DNA from: an uncultured Azospirillum sp. | GTDB lineage: Bacteria; Pseudomonadota; Alphaproteobacteria; RF32; CAG-239 | Length of the DNA stretch: 64,000 bases | Direction: 5' to 3' | Assembly (NCBI GenBank): GCA_900538765.1 | Contig: UQAB01000001.1 | Span: 1 to 64,000 of the forward strand | Shown here: positions 1 through 10,534 of the stretch, in pieces | Layout: every line of letters begins with the position of its first letter | Numbering within the stretch: position 1 is the first letter of the stretch | The notes under the pieces: generated by a model | What the model was told of the DNA's origin: nothing | Seen by the model: the letters and a program-made list of their open reading frames with translations, nothing else | Databases searched by the model: none | Translations under genes and position numbers: made by a program

Positions 1-2
1 CA

Positions 3-356
3 ACTTCTGATTTATCATATGAGGAATACCGAAAAAACGGTGAATACCTCGGCGTAATCGTTGGTAATGTTATTGTCAGCAACGAAGTACCCTACAATTC
101 TAAAAGCAGCTGTTACAGTGATTGCGCTCAAAGTTCCCGCGGCGGAATAAAATGGCGTATTCCTGCACGCCGCGACATAGAAGCCCTGCGGTGTGCCATC
201 GCGGCAATGGGCGGAAAAACCTATGACGTTTATTGGAATTCCGAAATATGGAGTTCAACTGCCGGAGGCGCCTGGTTATTCGGCGAAGATCGCAGTGGTC
301 CGAGCTGGATGTACTCAGATGATGATAATTATTGCGCCTGTATTTCCGATTTATAA
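3..356 (+). CDS. C-terminal part of a DUF1566/Lcl-like protein (5' end outside window)
   Basis: An open frame enters from the left edge and stops at 354-356, giving about 117 residues. The visible part contains WRIPARRDIEAL followed by YWNSEIWSSTAGGAWLF. This is the pattern of the DUF1566/Lcl C-terminal family, in which a W-R-(L/I)-P-(S/A)-x-x-E/D segment precedes a YW-S-S-T segment; these domains occur in surface or lectin-like proteins. Several Cys residues suggest an exported, disulfide-bonded protein, but the N terminus that would carry a signal peptide is missing. A perfect hairpin terminator follows the stop. The family call rests on motif spacing only. A protein at 45331-45864 has a faintly similar layout. 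Confidence 0.55.
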   Translation, partial: TSDLSYEEYRKNGEYLGVIVGNVIVSNEVPYNSKSSCYSDCAQSSRGGIKWRIPARRDIEALRCAIAAMGGKTYDVYWNSEIWSSTAGGAWLFGEDRSGPSWMYSDDDNYCACISDL

Positions 357-360
357 ACCA

Positions 361-395
361 AAAGGTCTTGATGTTCCCCATCAAGACCTTTTTAA
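361..395 (+). terminator. Rho-independent terminator
   Basis: A perfect 13-bp stem (361-373 with 379-391, loop ttccc) is followed by T residues. It lies just after the stop at 356 and just before the stop of the convergent gene at 403, so it may serve both. Confidence 0.85.
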
Positions 396-402
396 AGAAG
401 CT

Positions 403-1086
403 CTAAAGCTTTAAAAGCTTATGCCAAATAATCATATTGGCATCGCTGACATCCTTTGCCGCTAAATGCAAATGATACGGCTCTTTTTGCAAATGCAACG
501 GCGGATAATACATCTCCCGGTCAATCATTTCCTCCAAAACCCAATAAAGAATTTCGGGAAGATAGTTTTTAACCCCGGAAATAATTCTTTCATAACGATG
601 ATAATCCAAAGGAATTTCATTCACAACAAGCATCCCGAAAGAATACCCTTTTTCCGCGTAAGCCCATCCGCTGATATGGCCTCTGGCTTCAATTTCTTTA
701 GGAACACAGGGAATATATGTCGCCCGTTGAAAAACAGCCGCCCACATAATCTCCGGATACTTCCCGCTCAAAATTTCACAAATCTGCTTTGACGCGTAAA
801 AAATAGACTTCCGGTCATCATCGTGCAAAATAAAAGAATTCATTTGTTGAAAATAACCAATATAATCAGAAATATATGCACTGACGCGGTCAGCCATTTC
901 CGGATTAATCTTCAACTTTTCCAAAGCGACCTTTCTCAAATCAAAAATAATCAACGGCCCGTGATACTGAGCTGTATGAATTACCTTAAACGCTGCTTCT
1001 TCCGGTGACATGTTACTGTACTTCGCATTATCACCCTTTTTTGCTGTATCCATAATATCATTAATAATAAAGTTATGCCCGTACAT
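403..1086 (-). CDS. Hypothetical protein, 227 aa
   Basis: I do not recognise this protein. It is 227 residues, starts at ATG 1086, and has no signal peptide, membrane segment or Cys cluster. It is mixed alpha/beta by appearance and rich in Tyr, Ile and His, with a buried-looking strand near residue 45 (GPLIIFDLRKV). Good codon-like composition over the full length and absence of competing frames support it as real. It faces the partial gene at 3-356 across a shared terminator. The upstream neighbour at 1168-1599 is on the same strand but separated by its own terminator, so it is probably transcribed alone. Confidence 0.6.
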   Translation of the reverse strand: MYGHNFIINDIMDTAKKGDNAKYSNMSPEEAAFKVIHTAQYHGPLIIFDLRKVALEKLKINPEMADRVSAYISDYIGYFQQMNSFILHDDDRKSIFYASKQICEILSGKYPEIMWAAVFQRATYIPCVPKEIEARGHISGWAYAEKGYSFGMLVVNEIPLDYHRYERIISGVKNYLPEILYWVLEEMIDREMYYPPLHLQKEPYHLHLAAKDVSDANMIIWHKLLKL

Positions 1087-1133
1087 TACACCTGATTTTC
1101 GAAAAAAGCAAGAAGTTTGTACAAAAATAAAAA

Positions 1134-1163
1134 AAAGACCCAGAATATCCTGAGTCTTAAAAA
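1134..1163 (-). terminator. Rho-independent terminator
   Basis: The stem aagacccag/ctgagtctt (one G-T pair) is flanked by A runs on the left and A/T on the right. It lies directly downstream of the minus-strand gene 1168-1599. Confidence 0.75.
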
Positions 1164-1167
1164 AATA

Positions 1168-1599
1168 TCATTTATCTATCCGCCACATTAACCTCAGTTT
1201 GTCCAAAAGCTCAGAATAAAAAGCAACCGAAGCAGCCGCATCTTCATCTTCTTTGTCTTTAGCACAGGCATCCTTGGCTGATTGCAGGCATTTTTCCAGT
1301 CGTTCTTTATAAATTTCCTGCTCCTCTGAAGAAATCTTTCTGAAAAACACCAAATCGCCAAATTCTTCATAAGCCTGCCTCAGTTTTAACCGCTCTCGGG
1401 TAAGCTGCGTCATCAGCATATAATTCTGCTCGGGAAGTTTCAAATCTTCCATAATCCGTTTTAACTCTTCCCGCGCAATAAATTGTACCTCTGTCGCCGG
1501 CTTTTCGCTTATATACTTCAAACGCATAGACTGCCAAAGAATAACGACAATCAAAACAGCGATAATCGATAAATAAATAACATGTACATGTACCAACAT
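1168..1599 (-). CDS. Small single-pass membrane protein with charged cytoplasmic domain
   Basis: This 143-residue protein has one N-terminal hydrophobic helix (about residues 7-24, YLSIIAVLIVVILWQSM). A highly charged helical region follows, rich in Glu, Lys and Arg (residues 30-143) and likely coiled coil. No catalytic motif is visible and I cannot assign a family. Position and orientation match the rpoBC operon upstream (stop of rpoC at 1755), but a strong terminator at 1669-1705 separates them. Probably an inner-membrane-anchored protein of unknown role. Confidence 0.6.
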   Translation of the reverse strand: MLVHVHVIYLSIIAVLIVVILWQSMRLKYISEKPATEVQFIAREELKRIMEDLKLPEQNYMLMTQLTRERLKLRQAYEEFGDLVFFRKISSEEQEIYKERLEKCLQSAKDACAKDKEDEDAAASVAFYSELLDKLRLMWRIDK

Positions 1600-1668
1600 A
1601 ATAAATAAATTTAAAATTAATAATATGAAAGTTACCTCAATTTTACTTTATTATTGACAAAAGTCAAC

Positions 1669-1705
1669 AAAAAAAAGAGGATGCAGAAAACACCCTCTTT
1701 TTTGT
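1669..1705 (-). terminator. Terminator of the rpoBC operon
   Basis: On the minus strand a 13-bp stem (1671-1683 with 1691-1703, one mismatch) is followed by a T-rich tract. A second, weaker inverted repeat (ttatccgg/ccggataa, 1712-1746) sits between it and the rpoC stop. Confidence 0.85.
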
Positions 1706-1754
1706 AAGACCTTATCCGGAATAACACGGGCAGCCCGCCCCGGATAAAACCTGA

Positions 1755-4700
1755 TTACTCGGCAGGAGCTTCCAAAGCTGCATTGACAGCATTGGCCTCT
1801 TCCTCTTTCAGAGATTGAATCTCTTTGTCATTCTGAGCGGCAACCTTGCGCAAAGCTCTGAGAACAGTACCGGTACCGGCCGGAATCAGACGTCCGACGA
1901 TAACGTTTTCTTTGAGCCCTTGCAATGTGTCAACCTTGCCTTCAACAGCAGCTTCAGTCAAGACGCGGGTTGTCTCCTGGAAGGATGCGGCTGAAATAAA
2001 TGACTTGGTTTGCAGAGAAGCTTTGGTAATACCAAGCAAAATCGGGTCGGCAACTGCCGGCGTACCGTTTTCTTCTATAATCTTGGCATTAACGCTTTCA
2101 AAGACATCTCTGTCAACCTGTTCGCCAACTAGGAATGTCGTATCGCCCGGATTGGTAATTTCAACTTTTCTCAGCATTTGAGAAACGATAACTTCAATAT
2201 GCTTATCGTTAATCTTAACGCCTTGCAGACGGTAAACATCCTGAACTTCCTTAACCAGATATTCAGCCAGTTTCTCAACACCGAGAACACGCAGAATATC
2301 ATGAGGAGCCGGCGTACCTTCAACCAGCATATCGCCCTTCTTGACAACATCGCCTTCCTGAACAACCAGATGACGTCCTTTCGGAATAAGGTATTCCAAA
2401 GCTTCGCCTTTGGCCGGTACAACCGTGATACGCTGTTTGGCTTTATAGTCTTTGCCAAACTCAACAACACCGTCAATATCGGAAATAATGGCCTGATCTT
2501 TCGGACGACGGGCTTCAAACAGCTCGGCAACACGCGGCAGACCACCGGTAATATCTTTTGTCTTGGAGCTTTCTCTCGGAATTCTCGCAATAACATCACC
2601 GACCTGAACTTCTGCACCGTTGTCAACGGTCAAAATCGCGTCAACCGACAGATAATAGCGGACTTCCTTACCGTTGTCGTAGGTAACCAGATTGCCCTTG
2701 TTGTCCTTCAGCATAATGCTCGGTTTCAGGTTAGAGCTTGCTGAATTTGAACGCCAGTCAATAACAACCTTGGAAACAATACCGGTCGTTTCATCAATGC
2801 TTTCCTTAATGGAGAGATTGTTAATCAAGTCAACCAGTTCGACCTTACCGGCTTTTTCCGTAATAACCGGAACTGTAAACGGATCCCACTCGGCAACTTT
2901 CTGCCCCTTCTTCACCTTAGCGCCTTCGGCAACCAAAATCTTAGCACCGTAAGGAACATGGTGACGGGACTTTTCACGGCCGTTAGCATCCGCAATAACG
3001 ATTTCGCAGTTACGGGACAGAATAATGCCATGACCTTCGGAATTCGTAACCATATGGGCATTTTCCAGTTTCAGAACGCCGGCAAACGGAACTTCGACAG
3101 AAGCCTGTTCGGCAGATTTAGAAGCCGCACCACCAATGTGGAAGGTTCTCATCGTCAGCTGTGTACCCGGTTCACCGATTGACTGAGCTGCAATAACACC
3201 GACAGCTTCACCGATATTAACCGGCGTACCGCGAGCCAAATCGCGACCGTAACAAGCGGCACAAACACCATGCTCGGATTCGCAAGTCAGAACTGAACGG
3301 ATTTTAACCTGTTCAACACCGGCAGCTTCAACAACCTCGACATCATTCTCATCAATCAGCTTGCCCTTCTTAATCAGAACTTCGCCTGTTTCAGGATGAA
3401 TAATATCTTCCTGAATAGTACGGCCGAGAATTCTCTCACCGATGGAAACGATAACATTACCGCCGTCAACAACCGGGCGGACAATAATACCTCTTTCCGT
3501 ACCGCAGTTGCTTTCCGTAATGACAACATCCTGTGCAACATCAACCAGACGACGGGTCAGATAACCGGAGTTAGCTGTCTTCAAAGCCGTATCCGCCAAA
3601 CCTTTACGGGCACCGTGGGTAGAGTTAAAGTACTCTAACACCGTCAGACCTTCTTTAAAGTTGGAGATAATCGGTTGTTCGATAATTTCACCGTTTGGCT
3701 TGGCCATCAAACCACGCATACCGGCAACCTGACGCATTTGTGCGGCGGAACCGCGGGCGCCGGAGTGAGCCATCATGTATACGGAGTTAATGTAACCATG
3801 ATCGATTTTAGAAATATTCTTCATCATCTCATCGGCAACCTTATCCGTACAGGAAGCCCAGATATCAACGACTTTGTTATATTTCTCGCCCTTGGTAATC
3901 AAACCGTTCTGATACTGCTGTTCAAATTCCTTAACCTGAGCTTCAGTTTCGGCAACCAAAGCTGCTTTGGCTTCAGGAACAACCAAATCGTCTTTACCGA
4001 AAGAAATACCAGCCTTGCATGCATTCGTAAACCCAAGGGTCATAATCTTGTCGACAAACAGAACCGTTTCTTTCTGGCCGCAGTGACGATAAACAATATC
4101 AATGATTTCACCGATTTCTTTCTTTTTAACCAAACGGTTAACCAGAGAGAACGGAACATTCTTATGCTTCGGCAAAATCTGAGAAACGATAATGCGTCCC
4201 GGCGTTGTGTCAACAATGCCGTATTTGATTTCGCCGTCATCGGTAACATATTCCATTCTGCATTTGACTTTAGCATGCAGATCAACCGTTTTGGCATCCA
4301 AAGCCAGCTGAACTTCGTTAAAGTCTGCAAAAATTGAACCTTCACCGGTCAAACCGTCAGCTTCATAAGTCAGGTAATAAATACCTAAAACCATGTCTTG
4401 CGACGGAACGATAATCGGCTTACCGGATGCCGGCGACAAGATATTGTTCGTAGACATCATCAAAACACGGGCTTCCAGCTGAGCTTCAACTGACAATGGA
4501 ACATGAACGGCCATTTGGTCACCGTCAAAGTCAGCGTTAAATGCCGTACAAACCAACGGGTGCAGGTGAATAGCCTTACCTTCGACCAATACCGGCTCAA
4601 ACGCCTGAATACCCAAACGGTGCAATGTCGGCGCACGGTTAAGCATAACCGGGTGCTCGCGGATAACTTCTTCCAGAATATCCCATACTTCCGGACGTTC

Positions 4701-5915
4701 TTTTTCAACCATGCGTTTTGCCGCTTTAATGGTAGTGGCGTGTCCGTACAGTTCCAGCTTGGCGTAAACAAACGGCTTAAACAATTCCAAAGCCATCTTC
4801 TTCGGCAAACCGCACTGCTGCAATTTCAGTTCCGGACCAACGGTAATTACCGAACGGCCGGAATAGTCAACGCGTTTACCGAGCAGGTTCTGGCGGAAAC
4901 GACCCTGCTTACCTTTCAGCATATCGGACAAAGATTTCAGTGGACGCTTGTTGGTGCCGGTAATGGCGCGGGCACGACGGCCGTTGTCAAACAGGGCATC
5001 AACAGCTTCCTGCAGCATTCTCTTTTCGTTGCGGATGATAATATCCGGCGCATGCAGTTCCATCAATCTTTTCAGACGGTTGTTACGGTTGATAACGCGG
5101 CGATACAAATCGTTCAGATCAGAAGTCGCAAAACGACCGCCATCCAGCGGAACCAACGGACGCAGTTCAGGCGGAATAACCGGCAGAACCGTCAAAATCA
5201 TCCATTCCGGCTTGGTGTTTGAATTGATAAAGTCTTCAATCAGCTTCAAACGTTTAACCAGCTTTTTGCGCTTGGCTTCGGAAGCGTTGTCCTTCAACTC
5301 TTCGCGAATAGCCGAACGTTCGGCTTCCAAATCGATTGCCGACAAAATTTCTTTGATAGCTTCGGCACCGATACCGGCACGGAAAGCATCTTCACCGTAT
5401 TCGTCAATCGCTTCCTGATACTGTTCTTCGGTCAAAAGTTCATTGACGGCCAAAGGCGTCAGCCCCGGCTCAATAACAATGTAGCTTTCAAAATAAAGAA
5501 CGCGTTCCAAAGCCTTCATCGGAATATCGGTCAAAGTGGCAATACGAGATGGCAGGGATTTCAGGAACCAGATATGCGCAACCGGCGCTGCCAGTTCAAT
5601 ATGTCCCATTCTCTCGCGGCGAACTTTGGAAAGCGTAACTTCTACGCCGCACTTCTCGCAGACGATACCGCGGAACTTCATACGTTTGTACTTACCGCAC
5701 AAACATTCGTAGTCTTTAACCGGACCGAAAATACGGGCGCAGAACAAACCGTCCCTTTCCGGCTTAAACGTACGATAGTTAATCGTTTCCGGTTTCTTTA
5801 CTTCACCGTAAGACCATGAACGAATTTGTTCCGGCGAAGCGATAGAGATTCTGATTTGGTCAAAAGAATCACCAGAAGTTACCTGTTGACCAAAATACTT
5901 CATAACATCATTCAT
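1755..5915 (-). CDS. rpoC: DNA-directed RNA polymerase subunit beta'
   Basis: Catalytic largest subunit of RNA polymerase, 1386 aa, a normal length for proteobacteria. The N-terminal zinc ribbon is visible (CLCGKYKRMKFRG then CEKCG, near residues 70-90). The catalytic Mg-binding motif NADFDGD spans residues 460-466, with Asp462, 464 and 466 as ligands. The second zinc site (CESEHGVCAACYG) and the trigger-loop region AAQSIGEPGTQLTMRTFH are intact. The start ATG at 5915 has an AAGGAG ribosome site. It lies 20 bp after rpoB, so the two are co-transcribed, and it ends at a strong terminator. Confidence 0.99.
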   Translation of the reverse strand: MNDVMKYFGQQVTSGDSFDQIRISIASPEQIRSWSYGEVKKPETINYRTFKPERDGLFCARIFGPVKDYECLCGKYKRMKFRGIVCEKCGVEVTLSKVRRERMGHIELAAPVAHIWFLKSLPSRIATLTDIPMKALERVLYFESYIVIEPGLTPLAVNELLTEEQYQEAIDEYGEDAFRAGIGAEAIKEILSAIDLEAERSAIREELKDNASEAKRKKLVKRLKLIEDFINSNTKPEWMILTVLPVIPPELRPLVPLDGGRFATSDLNDLYRRVINRNNRLKRLMELHAPDIIIRNEKRMLQEAVDALFDNGRRARAITGTNKRPLKSLSDMLKGKQGRFRQNLLGKRVDYSGRSVITVGPELKLQQCGLPKKMALELFKPFVYAKLELYGHATTIKAAKRMVEKERPEVWDILEEVIREHPVMLNRAPTLHRLGIQAFEPVLVEGKAIHLHPLVCTAFNADFDGDQMAVHVPLSVEAQLEARVLMMSTNNILSPASGKPIIVPSQDMVLGIYYLTYEADGLTGEGSIFADFNEVQLALDAKTVDLHAKVKCRMEYVTDDGEIKYGIVDTTPGRIIVSQILPKHKNVPFSLVNRLVKKKEIGEIIDIVYRHCGQKETVLFVDKIMTLGFTNACKAGISFGKDDLVVPEAKAALVAETEAQVKEFEQQYQNGLITKGEKYNKVVDIWASCTDKVADEMMKNISKIDHGYINSVYMMAHSGARGSAAQMRQVAGMRGLMAKPNGEIIEQPIISNFKEGLTVLEYFNSTHGARKGLADTALKTANSGYLTRRLVDVAQDVVITESNCGTERGIIVRPVVDGGNVIVSIGERILGRTIQEDIIHPETGEVLIKKGKLIDENDVEVVEAAGVEQVKIRSVLTCESEHGVCAACYGRDLARGTPVNIGEAVGVIAAQSIGEPGTQLTMRTFHIGGAASKSAEQASVEVPFAGVLKLENAHMVTNSEGHGIILSRNCEIVIADANGREKSRHHVPYGAKILVAEGAKVKKGQKVAEWDPFTVPVITEKAGKVELVDLINNLSIKESIDETTGIVSKVVIDWRSNSASSNLKPSIMLKDNKGNLVTYDNGKEVRYYLSVDAILTVDNGAEVQVGDVIARIPRESSKTKDITGGLPRVAELFEARRPKDQAIISDIDGVVEFGKDYKAKQRITVVPAKGEALEYLIPKGRHLVVQEGDVVKKGDMLVEGTPAPHDILRVLGVEKLAEYLVKEVQDVYRLQGVKINDKHIEVIVSQMLRKVEITNPGDTTFLVGEQVDRDVFESVNAKIIEENGTPAVADPILLGITKASLQTKSFISAASFQETTRVLTEAAVEGKVDTLQGLKENVIVGRLIPAGTGTVLRALRKVAAQNDKEIQSLKEEEANAVNAALEAPAE

Positions 5916-5935
5916 ATTAACAAGACTCCTTTGCC

Positions 5936-8900
5936 TTAAACTTCTTCGTTCAACATTTCAACATTCAGGCACAAAGACTTAATTTCTTTGACCAAAACGT
6001 TAAAGGATTCGGGAACGCCGGCTTCAAAGCTGTCCTCACCGCGGACAATGGCTTCATAAACCTTGGTACGGCCGCTGACATCATCGGATTTAACCGTAAG
6101 CATTTCCTGCAACGTATAAGCTGCGCCGTAAGCCTGCAAAGCCCAAACTTCCATTTCGCCGAAGCGTTGTCCGCCGAACTGAGCTTTACCGCCCAAAGGC
6201 TGCTGTGTAACCAGAGAATACGGACCGACGGAACGGGCGTGCATTTTCTCATCAACGATGTGGTGCAGTTTAATCATATAAATGATACCAACGGTAACCT
6301 TACGGTCAAACTTCTCACCGGTACGTCCGTCATACAGGTCAATCTGACCGGAAGTCGGAAGCCCCGCCATAGACAGCATATTGTTGATGTCTTCGCCGGA
6401 AGCGCCGTCAAATACCGGTGTCGCCATCGGCACGCCGTTCTTCAGGTGAGAAATCATCTCGACTTTCTCGTCCTGAGTCAGGTTTTCGATTTCGCGCTTA
6501 TACTGCTTTTCACCGTAAATTTCACGAAGCTTGGCATTCAGTTCTTCTGCCGTTTTTTCACCGCGCTTAAACTGTTCGCACATCTCGTTCAGCTGTTTGC
6601 CGAGCTCCTTGGCCGCCCAGCCTAAGTGGGTTTCAAGGATTTGCCCGACGTTCATACGGGACGGCACGCCAAGCGGGTTCAAAACGATGTCAACCGGAGT
6701 TCCGTCTTCGGTATAAGGCATATCCTGCAACGGGAACACGCGGGAAATCGTACCTTTGTTACCGTGCCGTCCGGCGATTTTATCACCTGATTGAATTTTA
6801 CGCTTGGTCGCAATGAAGACCTTAACCATCTTCAAAACGCCCGGCAGCAAATCATCGCCGCGCTGAACTTTTTCAACCTTGTCTTCAAAGTGTTTCTGAA
6901 CTTTTTCCAGACGGGCGTCAAAAGCATTCAGGAATTCTTCAACCTTGGCCATAACATCTTCGTCTTTGACGATAATCTTACGCCACTGGGAAGAAGGAAC
7001 AGCCGCCAGAACATCTTCGGTAATCGTCACATTCTTGGCAATGCCTTTCGGCGCGTCAACCACAACCTGGCCAACCAGCATTGACTTCAGACGTGCCTCG
7101 CAGCTGCGGCGGATAATAGCGATTTCATCATCGCGGTCTTTCGCCAGCTGGGAAATTTCTTCCTGCTCGATAGAAAGAGCACGCTCGTCTTTCTCAACGC
7201 CGCGGCGAGAGAAGACATGAACATCGACAACAATACCTTCAATACCCGGCTGAACGCGTAAAGACGTATCACGAACATCGGAAGCTTTTTCGCCAAAGAT
7301 AGCGCGAAGCAGTTTTTCTTCCGGTGTAACCGGCGATTCGCCCTTCGGCGTAACCTTACCGACCAAGATATCTCCGGCCTTAACTTCAGCGCCGATATAA
7401 ACGATACCGGCTTCGTCAAGATTGCGCAGAGCTTCTTCACCCACATTCGGAATATCGCGGGTAATTTCTTCCTGTCCAAGCTTGGTGTCGCGCGCCATGA
7501 CTTCAAATTCTTCAATATGCAGAGAAGTCAGGACATCATCGCGGGAAATACGTTCGGACAACAAAATTGCATCTTCGTAGTTCAAACCGTTCCACGGCAT
7601 AAAGGCAACCAGCAGATTGCGACCGAGAGCCAACTCACCCAAATCGGTACACGGACCGTCGGCAATAATGTCACCGGCATGAATTTCATCACCGACTTTA
7701 ACCAGCGGAACCTGATTAATACAGGTGTTCTGGTTTGAACGGCGGAACTTCTGCAGTTTGTAAATTTCGACACCGGCACCGGCAACGTCACCGCTCTTAG
7801 AACGAATAACGATTCGGTTGGCATCAACTGCGTCAACGATACCGTCATATTTGGCAACCAAAGTAGCCCCGGAATCTTTCGCAACTGTAGCTTCCATACC
7901 GGTACCGACCAGAGGAGCCTCGGAGCGCAGCAAAGGCACGCCTTGGCGCTGCATGTTCGCGCCCATCAACGCGCGGTTCGCGTCATCGTTTTCCAGGAAC
8001 GGAATCAAAGCCGTCGCCACAGAAACCAACTGTTTCGGCGAAACGTCAATAAAGTTGATTTCTTCCGGATGTGCAAACTCAAACTCACCGGCTTTACGGC
8101 AGGCGACCAAGTCATTTTCAAAATGACCGTCTTCCTTAACCTTGGCGTTTGCTTCGGCAATTTTGAACTTGCCTTCTTCATCAGCTGACAAATAAACGAC
8201 TTCGTCGGTAACAACACCGTCAACAACCTTGCGATACGGACATTCAATAAAGCCGTATTTGTTGATGCGGGCATAAGTCGACAAAGAGTTAATCAAACCG
8301 ATGTTCGGGCCTTCCGGCGTTTCAATCGGGCAAATACGACCATAGTGCGTCGGATGTACGTCGCGGACTTCAAAGCCTGCGCGGTCACGGGACAAACCGC
8401 CCGGGCCCAAGGCAGACAAACGGCGCTTATGCGTAATTTCTGAGAGCGGGTTGTTCTGATCCATAAACTGTGACAACTGGGAGGAACCGAAGAACTCACG
8501 AATAACCGAAGCAATCGGCTTGGCATTGACCAAATCCTGCGGTTTAACGTTATTCAGAACTTCGGAAGACATTCTTTCACGAATGGCTCTTTCCATACGC
8601 AGCAAGCCCATGCGATACTGATTTTCCATCAATTCGCCGACGGAACGAACACGACGGTTGCCCAAGTGGTCAATATCGTCAACTTCGCCTTTGCCGTCAC
8701 GCAAATCGCACAATCTCTTAACAATGCGCAGAATATCGTCTTTGCGCAGAACGCGGTAAGTATCCGGTGCTTCATCAAACGGAATATCCAGAGAAACATT
8801 CATCTTAACGCGGCCGACGGAAGACAAATCATATCTTTCGTTGTCAAAGAACAAGCCGTGGAACAGCTGATCTGCCGTTTCATAGGTAGGCGGCTCGCCC

Positions 8901-10105
8901 GGACGCATAACGCGGTAAATATCCAACAGAGCTTCTTCGCGGCAATGATTCTTGTCGCTGACCAAAGTATTGCGAATATACGGGCCGACATTAACGCCGT
9001 CAATATACAAAACTTTTAATTCTTTAACTTTGGCATCGGCAATTTTCTGCAAAACCTCTTCCGTCAACTCATCGCCGGCGTCGGCAATAACTTCGCCGGT
9101 CTTGGCTGCAACAACTTCGGAAGCAAGGAATTTGCCTTGCAGTTTGGCTGCCGGCAGTTCATAATATTCCAAACCTTCGTCAGCCAGCTTCTGAGCCATG
9201 CGCGGTGCAATCTTCTTGCCTGCTTCGACAACAACGTCGCCGGTTTTGGCGTTAACCAAATCAAAATCAAATTTAACGCCTTTCATTCTTTCGGGAATAA
9301 ACTTAACTTTCCAGTTTTTCTTATCCGCAACCAAAGTGTCAACATCATAGAAGTAGCTTAAGATTTCCTCTTTATCCATACCTCTGATGTCGGCCGGATT
9401 GATTTTTTTGCCTTCTTTAGCCAGCTCTGCGATTTTTTCTTCTGTTTCTTTGGAGTACAAAGAATACAAAATCGAAGTTACCGGCAGCTTACGGCGGCGG
9501 TCAATACGGGCATAAACCAAATCTTTGGCATCAAATTCAAAATCAAGCCAGGAACCGCGGTAAGGAATAACGCGGGCAGCAAACAAATATTTACCGGAGG
9601 CCACTGTCTTGCCTTTGTCATGATCAAAGAACACGCCCGGAGAACGGTGCATCTGAGAAACAACGACGCGCTCGGTACCGTTGAAAATAAACGTACCCTT
9701 ATCTGTCATCAGCGGAATATCGCCCATATAAACGTCTTGTTCCTTAATATCGTGAATAGACTTGGCACCGGTAGATTCGTCAATATCCCAAACAACCAGA
9801 CGCAGAGTAGCCTTAACCGGCGCAGCATAAGTCATGTCACGCTTAAAGCACTCTTCAACGTCGTACTTCGGCTCTTCAAGTTCATATTTAACAAACTCTA
9901 ACTCGCCGTTGCCCGAAAAATCTTTAATTGGAAAAATTGACTTGAAAACTTCCTCAAGGCCAAACTCGCTTGTTTCGCCGTCCGCCTCAATAAAATCTTT
10001 ATAAGAACCAGTCTGAACTTCGATTAAACTCGGCATTTCCGAAACGGAATCAATCTTGCCAAAGTTTTTTCTTACACGTTTTTTGCTCGTATAAGATTCT
10101 TTCAT
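5936..10105 (-). CDS. rpoB: DNA-directed RNA polymerase subunit beta
   Basis: Second-largest core RNA polymerase subunit, 1389 aa. The rifampicin-binding cluster is visible from residue 541 (SQLSQFMDQNN onward). Asp549, His559 and Ser564 are at the positions of E. coli Asp516, His526 and Ser531, so the drug-contact residues are the sensitive type. The C terminus carries the usual HHIVDEKMHARSVGPYS and QRFGEMEVWALQAYG segments. Unlike the ancestral arrangement, it is separated from rplL by about 1.6 kb holding an oppositely oriented gene (10770-11510), so rpoBC must have its own promoter within 10106-10700. The start at 10105 has a weak AGGGA ribosome site. Confidence 0.99.
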   Translation of the reverse strand: MKESYTSKKRVRKNFGKIDSVSEMPSLIEVQTGSYKDFIEADGETSEFGLEEVFKSIFPIKDFSGNGELEFVKYELEEPKYDVEECFKRDMTYAAPVKATLRLVVWDIDESTGAKSIHDIKEQDVYMGDIPLMTDKGTFIFNGTERVVVSQMHRSPGVFFDHDKGKTVASGKYLFAARVIPYRGSWLDFEFDAKDLVYARIDRRRKLPVTSILYSLYSKETEEKIAELAKEGKKINPADIRGMDKEEILSYFYDVDTLVADKKNWKVKFIPERMKGVKFDFDLVNAKTGDVVVEAGKKIAPRMAQKLADEGLEYYELPAAKLQGKFLASEVVAAKTGEVIADAGDELTEEVLQKIADAKVKELKVLYIDGVNVGPYIRNTLVSDKNHCREEALLDIYRVMRPGEPPTYETADQLFHGLFFDNERYDLSSVGRVKMNVSLDIPFDEAPDTYRVLRKDDILRIVKRLCDLRDGKGEVDDIDHLGNRRVRSVGELMENQYRMGLLRMERAIRERMSSEVLNNVKPQDLVNAKPIASVIREFFGSSQLSQFMDQNNPLSEITHKRRLSALGPGGLSRDRAGFEVRDVHPTHYGRICPIETPEGPNIGLINSLSTYARINKYGFIECPYRKVVDGVVTDEVVYLSADEEGKFKIAEANAKVKEDGHFENDLVACRKAGEFEFAHPEEINFIDVSPKQLVSVATALIPFLENDDANRALMGANMQRQGVPLLRSEAPLVGTGMEATVAKDSGATLVAKYDGIVDAVDANRIVIRSKSGDVAGAGVEIYKLQKFRRSNQNTCINQVPLVKVGDEIHAGDIIADGPCTDLGELALGRNLLVAFMPWNGLNYEDAILLSERISRDDVLTSLHIEEFEVMARDTKLGQEEITRDIPNVGEEALRNLDEAGIVYIGAEVKAGDILVGKVTPKGESPVTPEEKLLRAIFGEKASDVRDTSLRVQPGIEGIVVDVHVFSRRGVEKDERALSIEQEEISQLAKDRDDEIAIIRRSCEARLKSMLVGQVVVDAPKGIAKNVTITEDVLAAVPSSQWRKIIVKDEDVMAKVEEFLNAFDARLEKVQKHFEDKVEKVQRGDDLLPGVLKMVKVFIATKRKIQSGDKIAGRHGNKGTISRVFPLQDMPYTEDGTPVDIVLNPLGVPSRMNVGQILETHLGWAAKELGKQLNEMCEQFKRGEKTAEELNAKLREIYGEKQYKREIENLTQDEKVEMISHLKNGVPMATPVFDGASGEDINNMLSMAGLPTSGQIDLYDGRTGEKFDRKVTVGIIYMIKLHHIVDEKMHARSVGPYSLVTQQPLGGKAQFGGQRFGEMEVWALQAYGAAYTLQEMLTVKSDDVSGRTKVYEAIVRGEDSFEAGVPESFNVLVKEIKSLCLNVEMLNEEV

Positions 10106-10534
10106 TTATTCAATCCCTATGGTTATAATCTGCGACTATCCTATTGGAATATCCAAAACCCGACCGCAGAAGGTTAAAAAAATCTAGATTTAAAACGAAA
10201 AAATCGCACCAAACCCTCGAGTCGTTGCTCTCTTGGCGCAGATTCGCAAAATAATACATTTTTAAAGTCGCTTATTTGTATACCTAAGACTCCCAAAATG
10301 CAAGTAATTTTTCACAAAATGAGTCAAGAAATTTATTTTTTAATTAACGGATTTTTTATTTTAATTCCTGTCCTAGAGTCACTTTCCGATTCTTTCCGAA
10401 CTTGGCGCTTTTTATCCAAAATTTCACAAAAAAGCACATTCCTAACGAACATGCTTTACAAAAAACTTATCTCTGATACAAATCACTCATTACAATAATT
10501 TCTGCCGCTTTTTTCGCTTGCAGCATAAACAGAT

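Noticed and set aside
3675..4337. 220-codon plus-strand frame opposite rpoC
   Set aside because: Antisense shadow of rpoC; same for the other long plus-strand frames at 4503-5418 and opposite rpoB.
8400..8500. Rifampicin-resistance substitutions in RpoB
   Set aside because: Asp549, His559 and Ser564 match the sensitive residues of E. coli 516, 526 and 531.
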